Shown here: piece by piece, positions 1-10,887 of the stretch | Numbering within the stretch: the stretch's first letter is position 1 | Layout: each line of letters starts with the position of its first letter | Source: Spinacia oleracea | Taxonomy: Eukaryota; Streptophyta; Magnoliopsida; Caryophyllales; Amaranthaceae | Length of the DNA stretch: 64,000 bases | Direction of reading: 5' to 3' | Assembly: GCF_020520425.1 (NCBI RefSeq) | Contig: NC_079490.1 | Location: 5,332,001-5,396,000, forward strand | Translations under genes and position numbers: made by a program | Notes under the pieces: generated by a model | Databases searched by the model: none | Seen by the model: only the letters and a program-made list of their open reading frames with translations | Told to the model about the DNA's origin: nothing

Positions 1-1014
1 AAAATGCATAGCTCAACCAGGAACGGATACTTGCCGAATATTTTTATTAAACACCTTAAATTTTGAATGGAGATGAATCGAAGATCAGATATTCAGAAAA
101 TAATACAGAGTTTGAATAACTTGACTTACGCATGTCTGATTCTTGACAATAGAATCCAAATCAAGGTCACTACCTAATCAACATACCAAGATCTCATTTC
201 CTAGTTTTTCTTTCCCATTCAATAAAAAAAAGCAAGAAAACACGAGAGTTCTAAGATGGAAGCCTAATTTAATTCGGTGCTTTCAGAAAAAGACTTCACT
301 AATTTCTTAAGAAAAATATGAGATAGAGGCCAAGCAAGCCAGCCGTTTTAAACAGGGACCAGTGACGTAGAAAGACCATATTCTGATTAATCAGATGCAA
401 GAGACTAATAGGTCATTGATCACCGATTTTCTGGAACCCAGGCTTGACTCACAAGGGGGAGATCAAGTCTGAAAGCAGACTGCACTAAGATAAGATTTAG
501 ACTTTAGATATCTGCCTAAACAATTCACTGAGCATACATGAAAAGAACAAAAAGAGACCACGACATCATCTCACCCAAAATGTACCCAAGGTTATTCCAC
601 GAGAAGACCAGGAACTCAAGAATGTCTAGCATGCCTGGACTAAAAAGCAGTATACCGAACAGTTCTACTCCAGAAAAACCAACCAGGATGCAAAATGCAA
701 GAATAACAGTCGTGCTATTTGCAATAAGCTAAACTTCGCTTGGAGAGGAAGCATCTCAACTCTCAAGTATACAGTCTTTCTGATAATCCAGATATTAACA
801 CACCACAAGCACTAAGCTGAAAATGGGGACACAACAACCAGCTAAAAATGGGGACACAACATCGTACTTGCTTTCATATGTAAAACCAAGGAGAATAACT
901 TCAATATGTTCTTTAGATTTCTATGTAAAACCACGGAGAATAACTTCAATATGTTCTTCAGAGTTTAGACTCTGATATAATATTAGCACGAATGAAGGGG
1001 AGAAATTCTGGTAC
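1..1014. other. Intron and/or unrecognised sequence at left edge
   Basis: I found no convincing exon here on either strand. The next exons of the OXA2-like gene (remainder of the insertase domain and any C-terminal part) should lie on the minus strand at or beyond this edge. The stretch holds two small tandem duplications: about 20 bp around 818-862 and about 45 bp around 875-960. Confidence 0.4.
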
Positions 1015-3399
1015 CTGGATATTACAAAAATGCAAACTAGCTATGAGTACTGGAAAGATGGGCCCATAAAGACCACTTGGTACTTCAGAAAGATTTTGAA
1101 ACCATAAGATTCCCCCCTGCAAAGAATCAAAATTTACACTTACTGAGCAGCAAGTAAAAAAAAAGTACAACCTATAGAATGTATACTATATGACAACTGC
1201 GGTAAGAACAAAAAACAGCAGGTTTCTGAGCGCCACTGGAATCAAGTATCAACCATCCAAGAGCTGAACATCAAGAAATAAATCGATAAAATATTGATCT
1301 CTACTCTCTCATTTATGAGCATTTATGCTACCGCCACTTTTAGACCTTGGAATAGCAAATGAGAATAAAGGCAGTGAATTCATGTGAAGGAGTATCATAG
1401 AACACAAAGTTACCAGTGCCTTACAGTATCAAATCCTGGATACTGATCCAATGACATTCTCCGGATACTAGCCATCCACAAGATGAAGCATGGGACCTGT
1501 AGACCAATGCAATGCAGGCAAAGGTGTCAAATCCTAAAAGGCAAAAAATAACTATAGCATAATGACTTTTCAGCTGACCTGGACTGTAAATGATGCCAGA
1601 AACCATAAAAACGAAGGGCACCCAAGCGCTCGCCTTTCCCTAGAAAAATGAGAGAATTGGTCGACGTAACGTCTTCCTGAGAAAGGTGGCGGGAATGGAG
1701 GAGGCACTTCAATATTTCCACATGGCAACAATATCAGTATGAAACGTTTGGCATGGTGATCAAGTGAAAATATTTCAAGTACATACAGGTAAGCGTAAGA
1801 CACCAAATAATTCAAGTAATATTTATCCATAGTACTGATTTTTCCGCGCAGAAACCAAAAAAAATAGTTATGAACTTCCCCATAATTGATTGAAGAAAAT
1901 CCCTAAAAAGGGACCCATGGACAAACATTCAGTAGTCATCTGTGACTCATTTTTCTAAGGGAGCTTGTTCATATTACATTGAGCACTAACTACTAAGTAT
2001 ACAATTAGTACTTATAATCCCCAAGACGGCAGTCTCACTAAATAACCTCACTTCAAATATAATTGTTGTGAGTTGTGCCATAGCAAGCCAAACTACAAGC
2101 TATTTGTCAGGACAATGTCAACGATGGAAACAATGCCATATGAACCAAAAGAAGACACTCATTGGTCAAACACTCCACCTATCTGACGTTAATTGGACTC
2201 AATAACTATTTCAGGATGTTTGAAAATAATAGTCCACTTTGTCCAGCAAGATAATAGACGTATAGATAAGAGAGTTCCCGCTTCCTATTGATCCTTGCTG
2301 TCAATATATCATTAGACTGGAATCAGATTTAATGTAGAAGCCATTTAAAATATGAATTCTACAACAGTTACAAGTTCAAAGACCACTTAGAAAATCAAAT
2401 TAATCTATTTTAACTTAATCAAGTTGCTTTTGACAAAAAAAATCTAGAGCTAAACTACATATATGCTATATATGATGGTCGATGCCAGAGGTATTGAAAG
2501 CCTACATTTCGGGAACACCTCCCCAATCTTTTTCAACTTGCGAAGCTGCAACAGTATCAACGGAAATAATGTAATCCTCATAGCCACAGTTGATGAGGCA
2601 ATTACTATCCACCTACCAAAATCCCAAAATAATAAAAATTAAACAACAATCGAATTTTAAACATAAACCCAATGTTCTTTTGGTGTCAATACAACCTACA
2701 ACAAACATGATTTTATTACACACAATCACGCCCGAAAAGAAACAAGAACATCAACCAATAGTCATCATGAAAAGAAAAATTGCATCTCCTAACAACTCAC
2801 ATTAATCAAATTCTTACCATGAAGACCTTAATACATCAAACATATGCTTGATTTTATCACAGATTAAAGTTTTGAACTTCCACAATGTAAAACCAATTAA
2901 CATAAATTTCATTCTTCTACAAATTGAACAACATCAGCCAGTGTTTATCAATAAAACGGACAGTATAACATTAGAAACAAATTAAAGCTGAAATTTTTAA
3001 TCTTTAAATCACAAATATTAAAGAAATGAATTACCAAGGAAGACCAGTGACGTCATGGAAACCATCAAGCAAGGACACTAAATAACGAATCGGAAGAATA
3101 GAATCATCTAGAAGGCTGTTAATAGCGTCGGAAACCTGAGAACCGTCGAGAAACCCTAGGTTTCGGAGCTCAGATTCAGTAACTGAGTTGAGCTGGTGAG
3201 TGAAGTCTGTGTCGGATGGCTGAGAGGAGAAGTAACGAAACGGCGTCGTTGAGGGAGAGAAGAAGGGGGGAGTGTGATTGGAGGTGGGCGGAGATCGCGG
3301 AGAAGGGTACGGCGAGGAGGGAGGAGAAAGAAAGAATGGGCGGAGGAATGAGAGTTGAGAGCGACGGAGGTGGGCGGAAATGAGCCGCGATGTTGCCAT
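1015..3399 (-). CDS. Mitochondrial OXA1/YidC-family insertase, OXA2-like (5' five exons, partial)
   Basis: The product is expected to insert proteins into the mitochondrial inner membrane. Five exons fit by GT-AG borders and phase: 3035-3399, 2506-2612, 1579-1706, 1425-1496 and 1015-1116. Exon 1 starts at the ATG at 3399 and gives a Ser/Pro/Arg-rich presequence, then LDGFHDVTGLP, the run into the first YidC transmembrane segment. Exon 2 carries ITLFPLILLQLRKLKK. Exon 3 carries LPPPFPPPFSGRRY and GCPSFLWFLASFTVQ. Exon 4 carries VPCFILWMASIRRMSLDQYP. Exon 5 carries GGILWFQNLSEVPSGLYGPI and ends at NIQ. All four junctions keep one reading frame, including the split Trp (TG|G) after exon 1 and a split Leu before exon 3. 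The acceptor of exon 3 (GAAG|TG) has a weak pyrimidine tract and is the least certain border. The plant OXA2 group also has C-terminal TPRs, which would lie outside the window. No lesion is seen. Confidence 0.85.
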
Positions 3400-3675
3400 T
3401 GATGGCGGCGGGATTGTAAAATAAAACCGGTTCGGTGGTTTTAGTCAATTTTTAACCGTGCATACGAAATGGGCTATGTCAAGATTACCATTTCCGGCTA
3501 TACAAAGAAATGAAAAATAAAATTGGCGCAAGATATTTCTTTTTGGAACCAAATCATGGTGTGTGTTTTTTTTTTTTTTTTTTTTGGCAAATTCGACCTT
3601 TTATAGCCAAATTTTACTAGAAAGGATCATATGTAATTTTTTTATGAAGTCATACCTTAATATAATTTTTTTTTT

Positions 3676-4767
3676 TGCCGAAAGACAACCAAAGACGGAT
3701 GTAACGACATCAAGAACGAGACGGCGGTCAATCGATAGCTATTACCTGACGTTTTCGACCCGTTGACTTGCACGTGATCAACACGTGCGGCTTTACTTTG
3801 CTAACCACACCCGTTTTCTCCCCTCTGTTCTTCCTCCCCAAACCCAGAAACATTCGGGGAAAAAAAGAATTCCTCTTACATTGTGGATTTTTTTTTTTTT
3901 CTGTAATCACTCAATCCCTATCATAATTCGACGCTTCTCGGGAAGAATTGAGTAAGATTGTGTTGTAATTTTGTGGATTTTTAATGTCGAAAAATTAGGG
4001 TTTTTTCCCCATTCTGTAAATTCAATTGAATTGGATGTTCTTTAAAGTCAATTATTCGATCATGAAAGGTGTATCAAATCCATCGAGTGGGCGTTTCACC
4101 CTTGATCTTGTTCCTTGCGGTGTTCCAAGACTTTTCACTTGGGATGGTGATAAGCCTTATTGGCGATCTGGCATATGGAACGGTAACATTTTCTTTGGAA
4201 TGTCGTATTCGTATTCAGATGTTGTCACTGGATTTAGTATCATCAATGCACAAAGGTACCATTTCCATTTTATACTTTATAGAAAATAAATCACTATTGG
4301 AACATTTAGTGTTGACATATGATGGAAATTTGCACCAAGAATTATGGAATAGCAGCAGGAGGAAATGGGAGATTTCGTGGTAGTTCTTAGAGTCTGAGTA
4401 TGACGTTTATGGGAAATGTGGTCCATTTGGAATTTGTAACCCGAAAAAGCCACTTTGTAGATGTTTGAAGGGGTTCAAGCCAAGTACCTCTCATGAATGG
4501 AGAAAAGAAACTAGAAAGGGATGTGTTCGTAAAACACAGCCGCATTGTGGTACTACAGTAGGCAAAACAGACGGGTTTCTATGCTAAAGCATATGAAATT
4601 GGTTTTTTTTCCCCAATGTTTCTGGGTTTGGGGAGGAAGAACAGAGGGGAGAAAATGGGTGTCTTTAGCCAAGTAAAGTAACACGTGTTGCTCACGTACG
4701 AGTCAACGAACGGAAAAGGTCAATCAATGCCGAAAACTTGCCTTTGGTTGTCTTTCGCGAAAAAGTT
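3676..4767. mobile_element. TIR-flanked (Pack-type?) element enclosing a receptor-kinase fragment
   Basis: About 190 bp on the left (3676-3868) is repeated in inverted, diverged form on the right (about 4604-4767). Matching stretches include GAAAGACAACCAAAG at the outer ends and TTTCTGGGTTTGGGGAGGAA and AGAACAGAGGGGAGAAAA at the inner ends. Between the arms lies a broken piece of an S-domain receptor kinase gene. Long TIRs round a captured gene piece are the hallmark of Pack-MULEs, but I could not find a clear 9-bp target duplication. A plain inverted duplication of a promoter region is the alternative. Confidence 0.5.
4038..4587 (+). pseudogene. S-domain (G-type lectin) receptor-like kinase fragment
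   Basis: This is a piece of the extracellular region of an SRK/G-type lectin receptor kinase. One frame reads SSGRFTLDLVPCGVPRLFTW then DGDKPYWRSGIWNGNIFFGM, the S-locus glycoprotein core. Near 4250 the homology moves to the next frame, which gives LTYDGNLHQELWNSSRRKWE. A TAG stop follows at about 4381, where the family has a Trp-x-x-Pro-Glu-Ser run. The same frame continues with YDVYGKCGPFGICN and CRCLKGFKP (EGF-like/PAN approach) and ends at a stop at 4585. Lectin, TM and kinase parts are missing. One frameshift, one nonsense codon and loss of both ends make it a pseudogene, apparently carried within the flanking inverted arms. Confidence 0.8.
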
Positions 4768-4775
4768 TACTTTAA

Positions 4776-5080
4776 GAGCATCTCCAACGCTAAGCTGATT
4801 TCTAAATTAGCTTGTCACGCCACATAGTATTTCAAACTACTTTCCTTTTTAGCCAGTTAGTACCCTAGGGGTAAGCTATTAGTTTGATATTTAATGTAGT
4901 CATATTTGTCAATCAATATTTCAATTTAATTTAGTTTAATATTATTTCGTTGGCCAAGTTTTTTCAAGCAAATTTGCTTGGCCAAGCTAAATTATTATTT
5001 CAACTCCAATGGTCAAGCTAATAGCTTTGAATTTATAAAAATTGCAAGCAAGTCCCTAACTACACCCATTGAAGATGTTC
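4776..5080. mobile_element. Tourist-like (PIF/Harbinger) MITE, TSD TAA
   Basis: The ends are GAGCATCTCCAA and, inverted, GAACATCTTCAA. TAA flanks both sides (4773-4775 and 5081-5083). The 305 bp are A+T rich with no coding capacity. Terminal bases and a 3-bp TWA target duplication fit PIF/Harbinger MITEs. Confidence 0.8.
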
Positions 5081-5083
5081 TAA

Positions 5084-5640
5084 GATGTGACTTCCAATTA
5101 AAAAAAAAATGAAATCTTTTTTCACAAAATTTAGGCTATAAAAGATCATTTTTGTCAAATTTACCATAAATAAATACGAAGTATAGATCTGAAATTGACC
5201 GGATCCGAGTGAACCCGATCGGTCCTTGACCCAAACGACCTGTTTGCCAGTTTCACTAGTCACTATCGTCGTTAACTTCGTTCTTCCCCACTGCACTTGC
5301 AAAGTTGCAGTTGCAGTTGCTGAAATTGACTGAGACGAAGAAGACGAAGCTGAATTAAGGAAACTGCATAGAGTTCAAAGGGAGAATGAGCTCTGATTAT
5401 TGATTATTCCAATATTCGCGTTGCTTGACTGGTACCTTTCTCCCTGTTAATCCGCTTTCCCACTGTTTTCTCTTCCCCAATTTCGATTTCATCCCCGATA
5501 ATTATAATTTTGTTCATCCTGTTCATAATTTTGATGATCGCGAATTGTTCTTCAATCTGTTAATGAACAATGCAATTAGGGTTTTCTGATTTTGTACATA
5601 CTGTTCATAATTTTGATGATCGTCAACTGTTTCTTCAATC
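5084..5640. other. Intergenic; possible old 5' region of the PPR pseudogene
   Basis: No gene is recognised. A near-duplicate segment (about 45 bp, with TTCATAATTTTGATGATCG) occurs at about 5520 and 5605, just before the PPR pseudogene, and looks like a small tandem duplication in its former leader. Confidence 0.35.
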
Positions 5641-5642
5641 AA

Positions 5643-7335
5643 TCAATCTGTTGATGAACAATGCAAATTAGGGTTTTCCGAATTCAAATTACCCCCTTTC
5701 CCTCTTCCTTGAAGTCTTTGCGTCCCCGCCCTCTTGTTATCATTTCCAATCAGCTCTTCATTGCCATTCTCAAATTGAAGCACGGTCATCCTCATTCCAC
5801 CGATATTTCTCTCCAGGGATCTTGAGTTGTCGTGTATTCGACCCAATTTGTATTCTAGCCCATTGTTGCTGCTTTTGGGGCCGGGATTGATTTCTGCTTC
5901 TCCCTTCTTGGTAGAAGGGTATACGCTTTTGGCTATTTCCCTGATTCTGTTATCTTCAATACCCTTATCAATGGCTTTATCTGTGATCATAAGCTCCGGA
6001 AAGCTGCAAATTTGTTGGATAAAATTGTCAAGCTTGGTTTTCGACCAACTATTGTTACCTTTGGTGCTATGATTAAAGCCTCAAAGGTCTTTGTTACTTT
6101 GTAAGATAGGTGATCATGCCGTTGCCTTAGATTGCTTACCAAAACACAGCCAGGAGGTCTTTGTGAGCCTGACATTGTAACATACGACACTATTATTGAT
6201 AGTCTTTGTAAGGACCTGTTCTCCGCTATGAAAACCGAGGGCATTCAACCCAATGTTGTCACTTATACTTCTTGGTTCGAGGCCTCTACACTTCCCGCTC
6301 TCCAGAACAGGCTAAGGTTGTATAATTGTATTGGATGAGATGATACAGAGCAGATAGCACCTACTGTTCAGACCTACAACATGCTGGTTGACATGTAATG
6401 TAAAGATGGGAGTGTTAATCAAGCAGTAGCTATTCTACCATTTATGACTGTAAGAGGTCAGGTTCCTAACATCATTACTTACAATGCTTTACTTGATGGT
6501 TATTGTTTGCGTGGTTAGATGGAAGATGCATAAACACTAATTGATATCATGGCCCACAATTGTTGCAAGCCTGATATTGTGAGTTTCAGTAGTACTATGA
6601 TCAATGGGTATTGCAAGACTAGAAACACCGAGAAGGCCCTGAAATTTCCGGAGAAATATCTCAGAGCGGGATAACTCCTAATGGTGTTACTTACAAGTTA
6701 TACCACTCTTATTGACGAACTGTGGAAAGCCAGTAGATTTAAACTTGCACGTGAGTTGTTCAGAGAAATGCGTGTTCATGGAATTTCTCCAGATATTTTC
6801 ACGTATGCTTCATTGCTTTATGGACTATGCAAAAGTGCACGACTTGTTGAAGCAGTGACATTACTCGAAAATATGGAGGATAATGGTGTTAAGCCTACTA
6901 TTGTCAATTTGTCATCTACGGTATTCTAATGCAATTTGTGTGAGACTGGGCGACTCGAAGGTGCATCAGATTTTTTCTCTGATCTTGTATTGAAGGGTCT
7001 GCAACCTAACCTTGTAATATACACTACACTGATTAAAGCCTTCTGTAAGAAAGGGTCCATGAGCTAATGTTGAGGATAATGGAGGAAGAAGGTTGCTCCC
7101 CTAATGTTGTTACTTATAATATGATCGTCCGAGGATATTTTCTCATTAAAGACTTGTCAAATGCATTGTACTACTGTGAGCTTATGGTTAGCAAGGGTTT
7201 TGAAGGGTGATGCTGAAACTTTTTCGGTACTTGTTGGCCTAATTTCTTCTGATAATTTAAGTGGCTCGGACAAGGATCTTCTTGGAAGTTCATCAAGTGA
7301 CTTGAATAAGATAATTGCAAGTTTGCAACCTTGAT
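5643..7335 (+). pseudogene. P-class pentatricopeptide repeat (PPR) gene, broken
   Basis: Functional relatives bind organelle RNA through tandem 35-residue repeats. Here the repeats are recognisable but scattered over frames: KLGFRPTIVTFGAMIKA (about 6030), CEPDIVTYDTIIDSLCK (about 6166), GIQPNVVTYTSWF (about 6240), CKPDIVSFSSTMINGYCKT (about 6570), HGISPDIFTYASLLYGLCKS (about 6778), GLQPNLVIYTTLIKAFCKKG (about 6990) and CSPNVVTYNMIVRGYF (about 7096). Stops interrupt the repeats, for example near 6397, 6517, 6529 and 6927, and there are several frameshifts, including ones near 6085, 6670 and 7060. The segment before 5850 may be a decayed organelle-targeting sequence. Order and spacing suggest a once complete, intronless gene of roughly ten or more repeats that ended at about 7335. 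Confidence 0.85.
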
Positions 7336-9410
7336 TAGATTTTGGAGATATGATAAGAATTCTGCTACAGGTATCTAAGTAAAATTCTATATGAGCCTTA
7401 TTGTCGGAGATGGCTTGCTTTATTTATTCTGTATATAGTCTCTTGTCTGTGATTCCTTGTTGCACCATCCAGCCTTCCTATTTTTGTCACAGATATCTCA
7501 AGTGTTATAACATCTTTTTAATTGAAACTCGCAAGATTAAAATTGAAGATTACTTGAAACAATGCTTTGACCAGGCAATACAGGCTACAGCTCATACTGC
7601 AGGTACACCTCATTTATGTCGCCTGAGATTTTGGGATGTGCTTGCTTCAGATGGTCCTTCGGGAATTCTCATGTTGTGAGTGCACTAACTCAGGTCTAGC
7701 TTTGGAAAAAAGCCTACTGCCCTGGGAAAAGTGACTGACTACTGGTGAGGCAGTTTATTGAGAAGAGTTTGGGTCCCACATCATAGATATTGTCAGCAAT
7801 TGATCTCTTGCATGACCTGTTCCTCGATACGAGTGATTCTGGATAGCCTTCATCATCTAGTTCTCCCAGTCTGAGATCATAATCTGTGAGTTTGTCGTCA
7901 TTTAGTACCCATGATCTGATGGCTAGTTCACCTGAAGACCTGCTGGTTCTGTCGACTTACTGAAGTTTTTTTGTCAGTGAGACGAAATATTCAATTTACA
8001 TGGGAAGTTGTTGAAGGATAATGACTTGGTACTGCTGATTTATGGATTGGTGACGTTTGGGTTCATGCAAAAAAGATTTGAGTTTTGTCTTCTTGAAAGT
8101 GATACAACTCAGTCAGTTAAGGAAGAGATGGCAAAGGAGTTTGAGTTGTTAGCTGAAGATGCAGCAATATTAACTGTGTGCATGGATGATGAATTGGTTA
8201 CATAAATTTTGTCTGGGTATAGTAATTTGGTTGATGCAGTCTGGTTAATGTACAGTAATTTGGTTGATGCAGTCTGGTATATGCGACGAGGTAGCCTGGG
8301 CATTTCCAAGATGTTTGAGGAAGCTTATTTGCCGGAACAGATTGTAGGTTAAGTTTTTGAGCATCTGTGAAGACTTAAGTGTGTCAAAGATATGGAGCCT
8401 GTGACAATATATGTCTTCTCAGATTTCATAAAGCGATTGAACTTGGAGTCTGGTACAATGCCAAGATATTGATACTGACCTTTACTACTCTGTATGCTAT
8501 TATATCAAATTGCAGGGAGTTGTGTCAGTTTTTCCGATAGACTTTGGCTTCATTAAAATGAAACACAATCAATAAGCTGATGTATTAGCAAAGAAGCAAG
8601 AGGCATAATGGAACAACTTAGTTTTGAAGTCAATGTAATTAGGAATTTTTCCTGCCCCCTTGGTAGTTGTTTAAGCTTGTACTTCCTCCATTTCTCAATA
8701 GATACATTGCTTTGACCATCCATAATTTATTAGAGTTTCCTACATGTTACTGTACATTAACCAAATTTTTATGTATGGTTGTTGTGTGATACTACCTGCT
8801 CTTGATAGTATTTCCCGGCCCGTTTCTTGATCATGCTAGGTGAAATCACTTGATGCTGGAGATTAAAATTCAACTGTTAGATTTAGTATCACTGAATACC
8901 TTCTTACTGTTTCAGGTTATGCAGAGACTTTAGGGTCAATCTTTTTAATAATTGTATCAGCTAGCTAAGGTTCGTCTGTCATTTCATAGCATTATTTGTA
9001 CTCTTATTACAGCTCTGTTGGTTAGTATTCTTTTTCTTTACACGGAAGGTGAGGGCTATAACAAGCCTGTTGTTATTTGGGAAGAAAGTTTTATACTGAT
9101 ACAACGATCATTGTCCTAATTTGATGGTAACAACCGAGGTAATCTATTTCTTTATAACAGGTTTGAAAAATGCAGAAGATTTTGGTCTCAGCTTCAGAGT
9201 TGAACGAGGAAAATGCATGATACACAAAACCGAAGAGCGAATGAGTTGTGGCAATGCCGGCCTGGATGGATCTGAGGTTCAGTACAAGTAAGCTATTAGG
9301 TTGGTCATCTATAAGGTTTTCTTCAATTTCTTTGCTTTGTCAAAAATAGTGTCCTACATTATGTATCATGTTAAGTAGTTGACTACTTAACTACATGGAT
9401 GTGGATCTAG
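7336..9410. other. No gene recognised
   Basis: Short open stretches exist, for example 7560-7679, 8008-8205 and a 130-bp open run at about 9160-9290, but none belongs to a family I know and none shows clear splice logic. A segment at about 8455-8520 resembles one at about 14385-14460 upstream of the intact WAK gene, suggesting old duplication of flanking DNA. Confidence 0.35.
8218..8279. repeat. Two tandem copies of a ~32-bp unit
   Basis: The unit contains AGTAATTTGGTTGATGCAGT, repeated twice with one extra TTAATGTAC joint. It lies in unannotated DNA. Confidence 0.7.
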
Positions 9411-9414
9411 TACG

Positions 9415-9720
9415 AAATCCACCTTACACCCGGGTAGAGCTGTAAAAAAACTGACGCTACCTGGACCGACCGTATTCGTAACAGAGAGAAACCCGAAATA
9501 TTTTTAAAACAAGAAACCCGTAACCCGACCTGTACACGACCCGATAAAACCGATAACCGATTTTGACTTGGTACTGTATGATCCGAACCCGACACCCGAC
9601 CTGTAAATGACCGATAACCGAATTAACCCGACCCAACACTGATCCAAACCCGATTCAACACCCGACCCAATACCAATCGAAACCGATTGTAACTCGATGA
9701 AACTTATTATTGACCAGACC
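9415..9720. repeat. Degenerate CCCGAC/CCGATAACC-rich repeat
   Basis: About 300 bp carry many variants of ACCCGACC, CCGATAACCGA and AACCCGA, standing out in base composition from the A+T-rich surroundings. Similar GGGTCGGGT-type sequence recurs at 10411-10600 and 19851-20010. This looks like the interior of hAT-type MITEs, but I could not define ends here. Confidence 0.55.
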
Positions 9721-9862
9721 TATGACAACACGATTCACGATTTTACTTGACATGTTGACAACCTGACTGACATTAATTTTTCTTGCTAATTTGAATTTCA
9801 TTTGTCTTGACATATACATATGGCTTCTTATGTACCATCGTACAAGTTGTGTTTCGCATATA

Positions 9863-10118
9863 CTTCCTCTGTTCATAAATACTTGCAACGTTTGGTAATT
9901 TTACACTATTCACATATTTCACTTTAACTATTGTTGGTGATTTATATGTTAAATAAAACATAGTTATGTGGGATCTTGTTAGATTCGTATACGTATTTTC
10001 AAAATATCAAATTTTTTATAATTTTTGCTTGAAGAGAATTTAAGATATTGACGATCTAAATAGTGCATTGGCATACATGAAAGTGACAATCGTTGCGAGT
10101 ATTTATGATCGGAGGAAG
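9863..10118. mobile_element. Stowaway-like MITE
   Basis: The ends are inverted: CTTCCTCTGTTCATAAATAC and its mirror GTATTTATGATCGGAGGAAG, continuing through TTGCAACG/CGTTGCGA. TA flanks both sides (9861-9862 and 10119-10120). It is 256 bp with no coding capacity. Confidence 0.85.
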
Positions 10119-10410
10119 TATTAATTAATACGAAGTAGTATATAAATAAGCGAGTATCAAATCATAACAAAATTTTAGTTATTTGGAGTTTTGCAATTTA
10201 ACATTTTGCGATGACCAAATCGATTATTGACTCATAATCAGTATTAACTTTATATATGTATTCACTGTTAACTTGACAAGAACGCACAATGACTTGGTCT
10301 AAATACATCTTAAATTTAAAACAAATTAATAATCAATTTTTACAATATAATAAAAACTAATTATAGGTAAAAAACTTCACTATATCTGATAGTTATTGGA
10401 GTGGGCTTAA

Positions 10411-10600
10411 CTAGGGGTGTTAAAAAATACCCGACCCGACCCAAAAATCCACTGACCCGCTTCAAATGAGCCGGGTAATCATCAGAATTTTCTGAAAATA
10501 AAGGGTTGGTACCCGACCCGGTAAAAGACGCATACATCCGGGTCGGGTCATGGGCTGTTGTGGTGACCACGGGTACCCGGAAACCCGCCAACTACTGTAA
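10411..10600. repeat. GGGTCGGGT/ACCCGACCC-rich repeat
   Basis: This block of ACCCGACCC and GGGTACCCGG variants begins with AGGGGTGTTAAAAAATACCC, a style typical of hAT-type MITE ends. The other end is unclear. It lies just upstream of the WAK pseudogene. Confidence 0.5.
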
Positions 10601-10887
10601 TTTTAAGTGTTTGAAACTCTGAACTGTGCACTTAATTCACTTAATCACCCTTTCCTCTCTCCCAAACTCTCCTCTCTCTTTCCTCTTTGGCTTATTCCAT
10701 GAGGTTCAACCAAACAGGACCTGTTGTCTTTTATTGACTTTTCCACTGTTTCCAAATCTTAATAAATCCCACCTTCCTGCTTTATGGATTAGAGGGAGGA
10801 AATGCTGCATGCAACAGCATCTTGAGTCTTATATCATTGTTGATTTGTTGACTATAGCAACTTTGTGCTCAAATTGTTTTGGGAACA

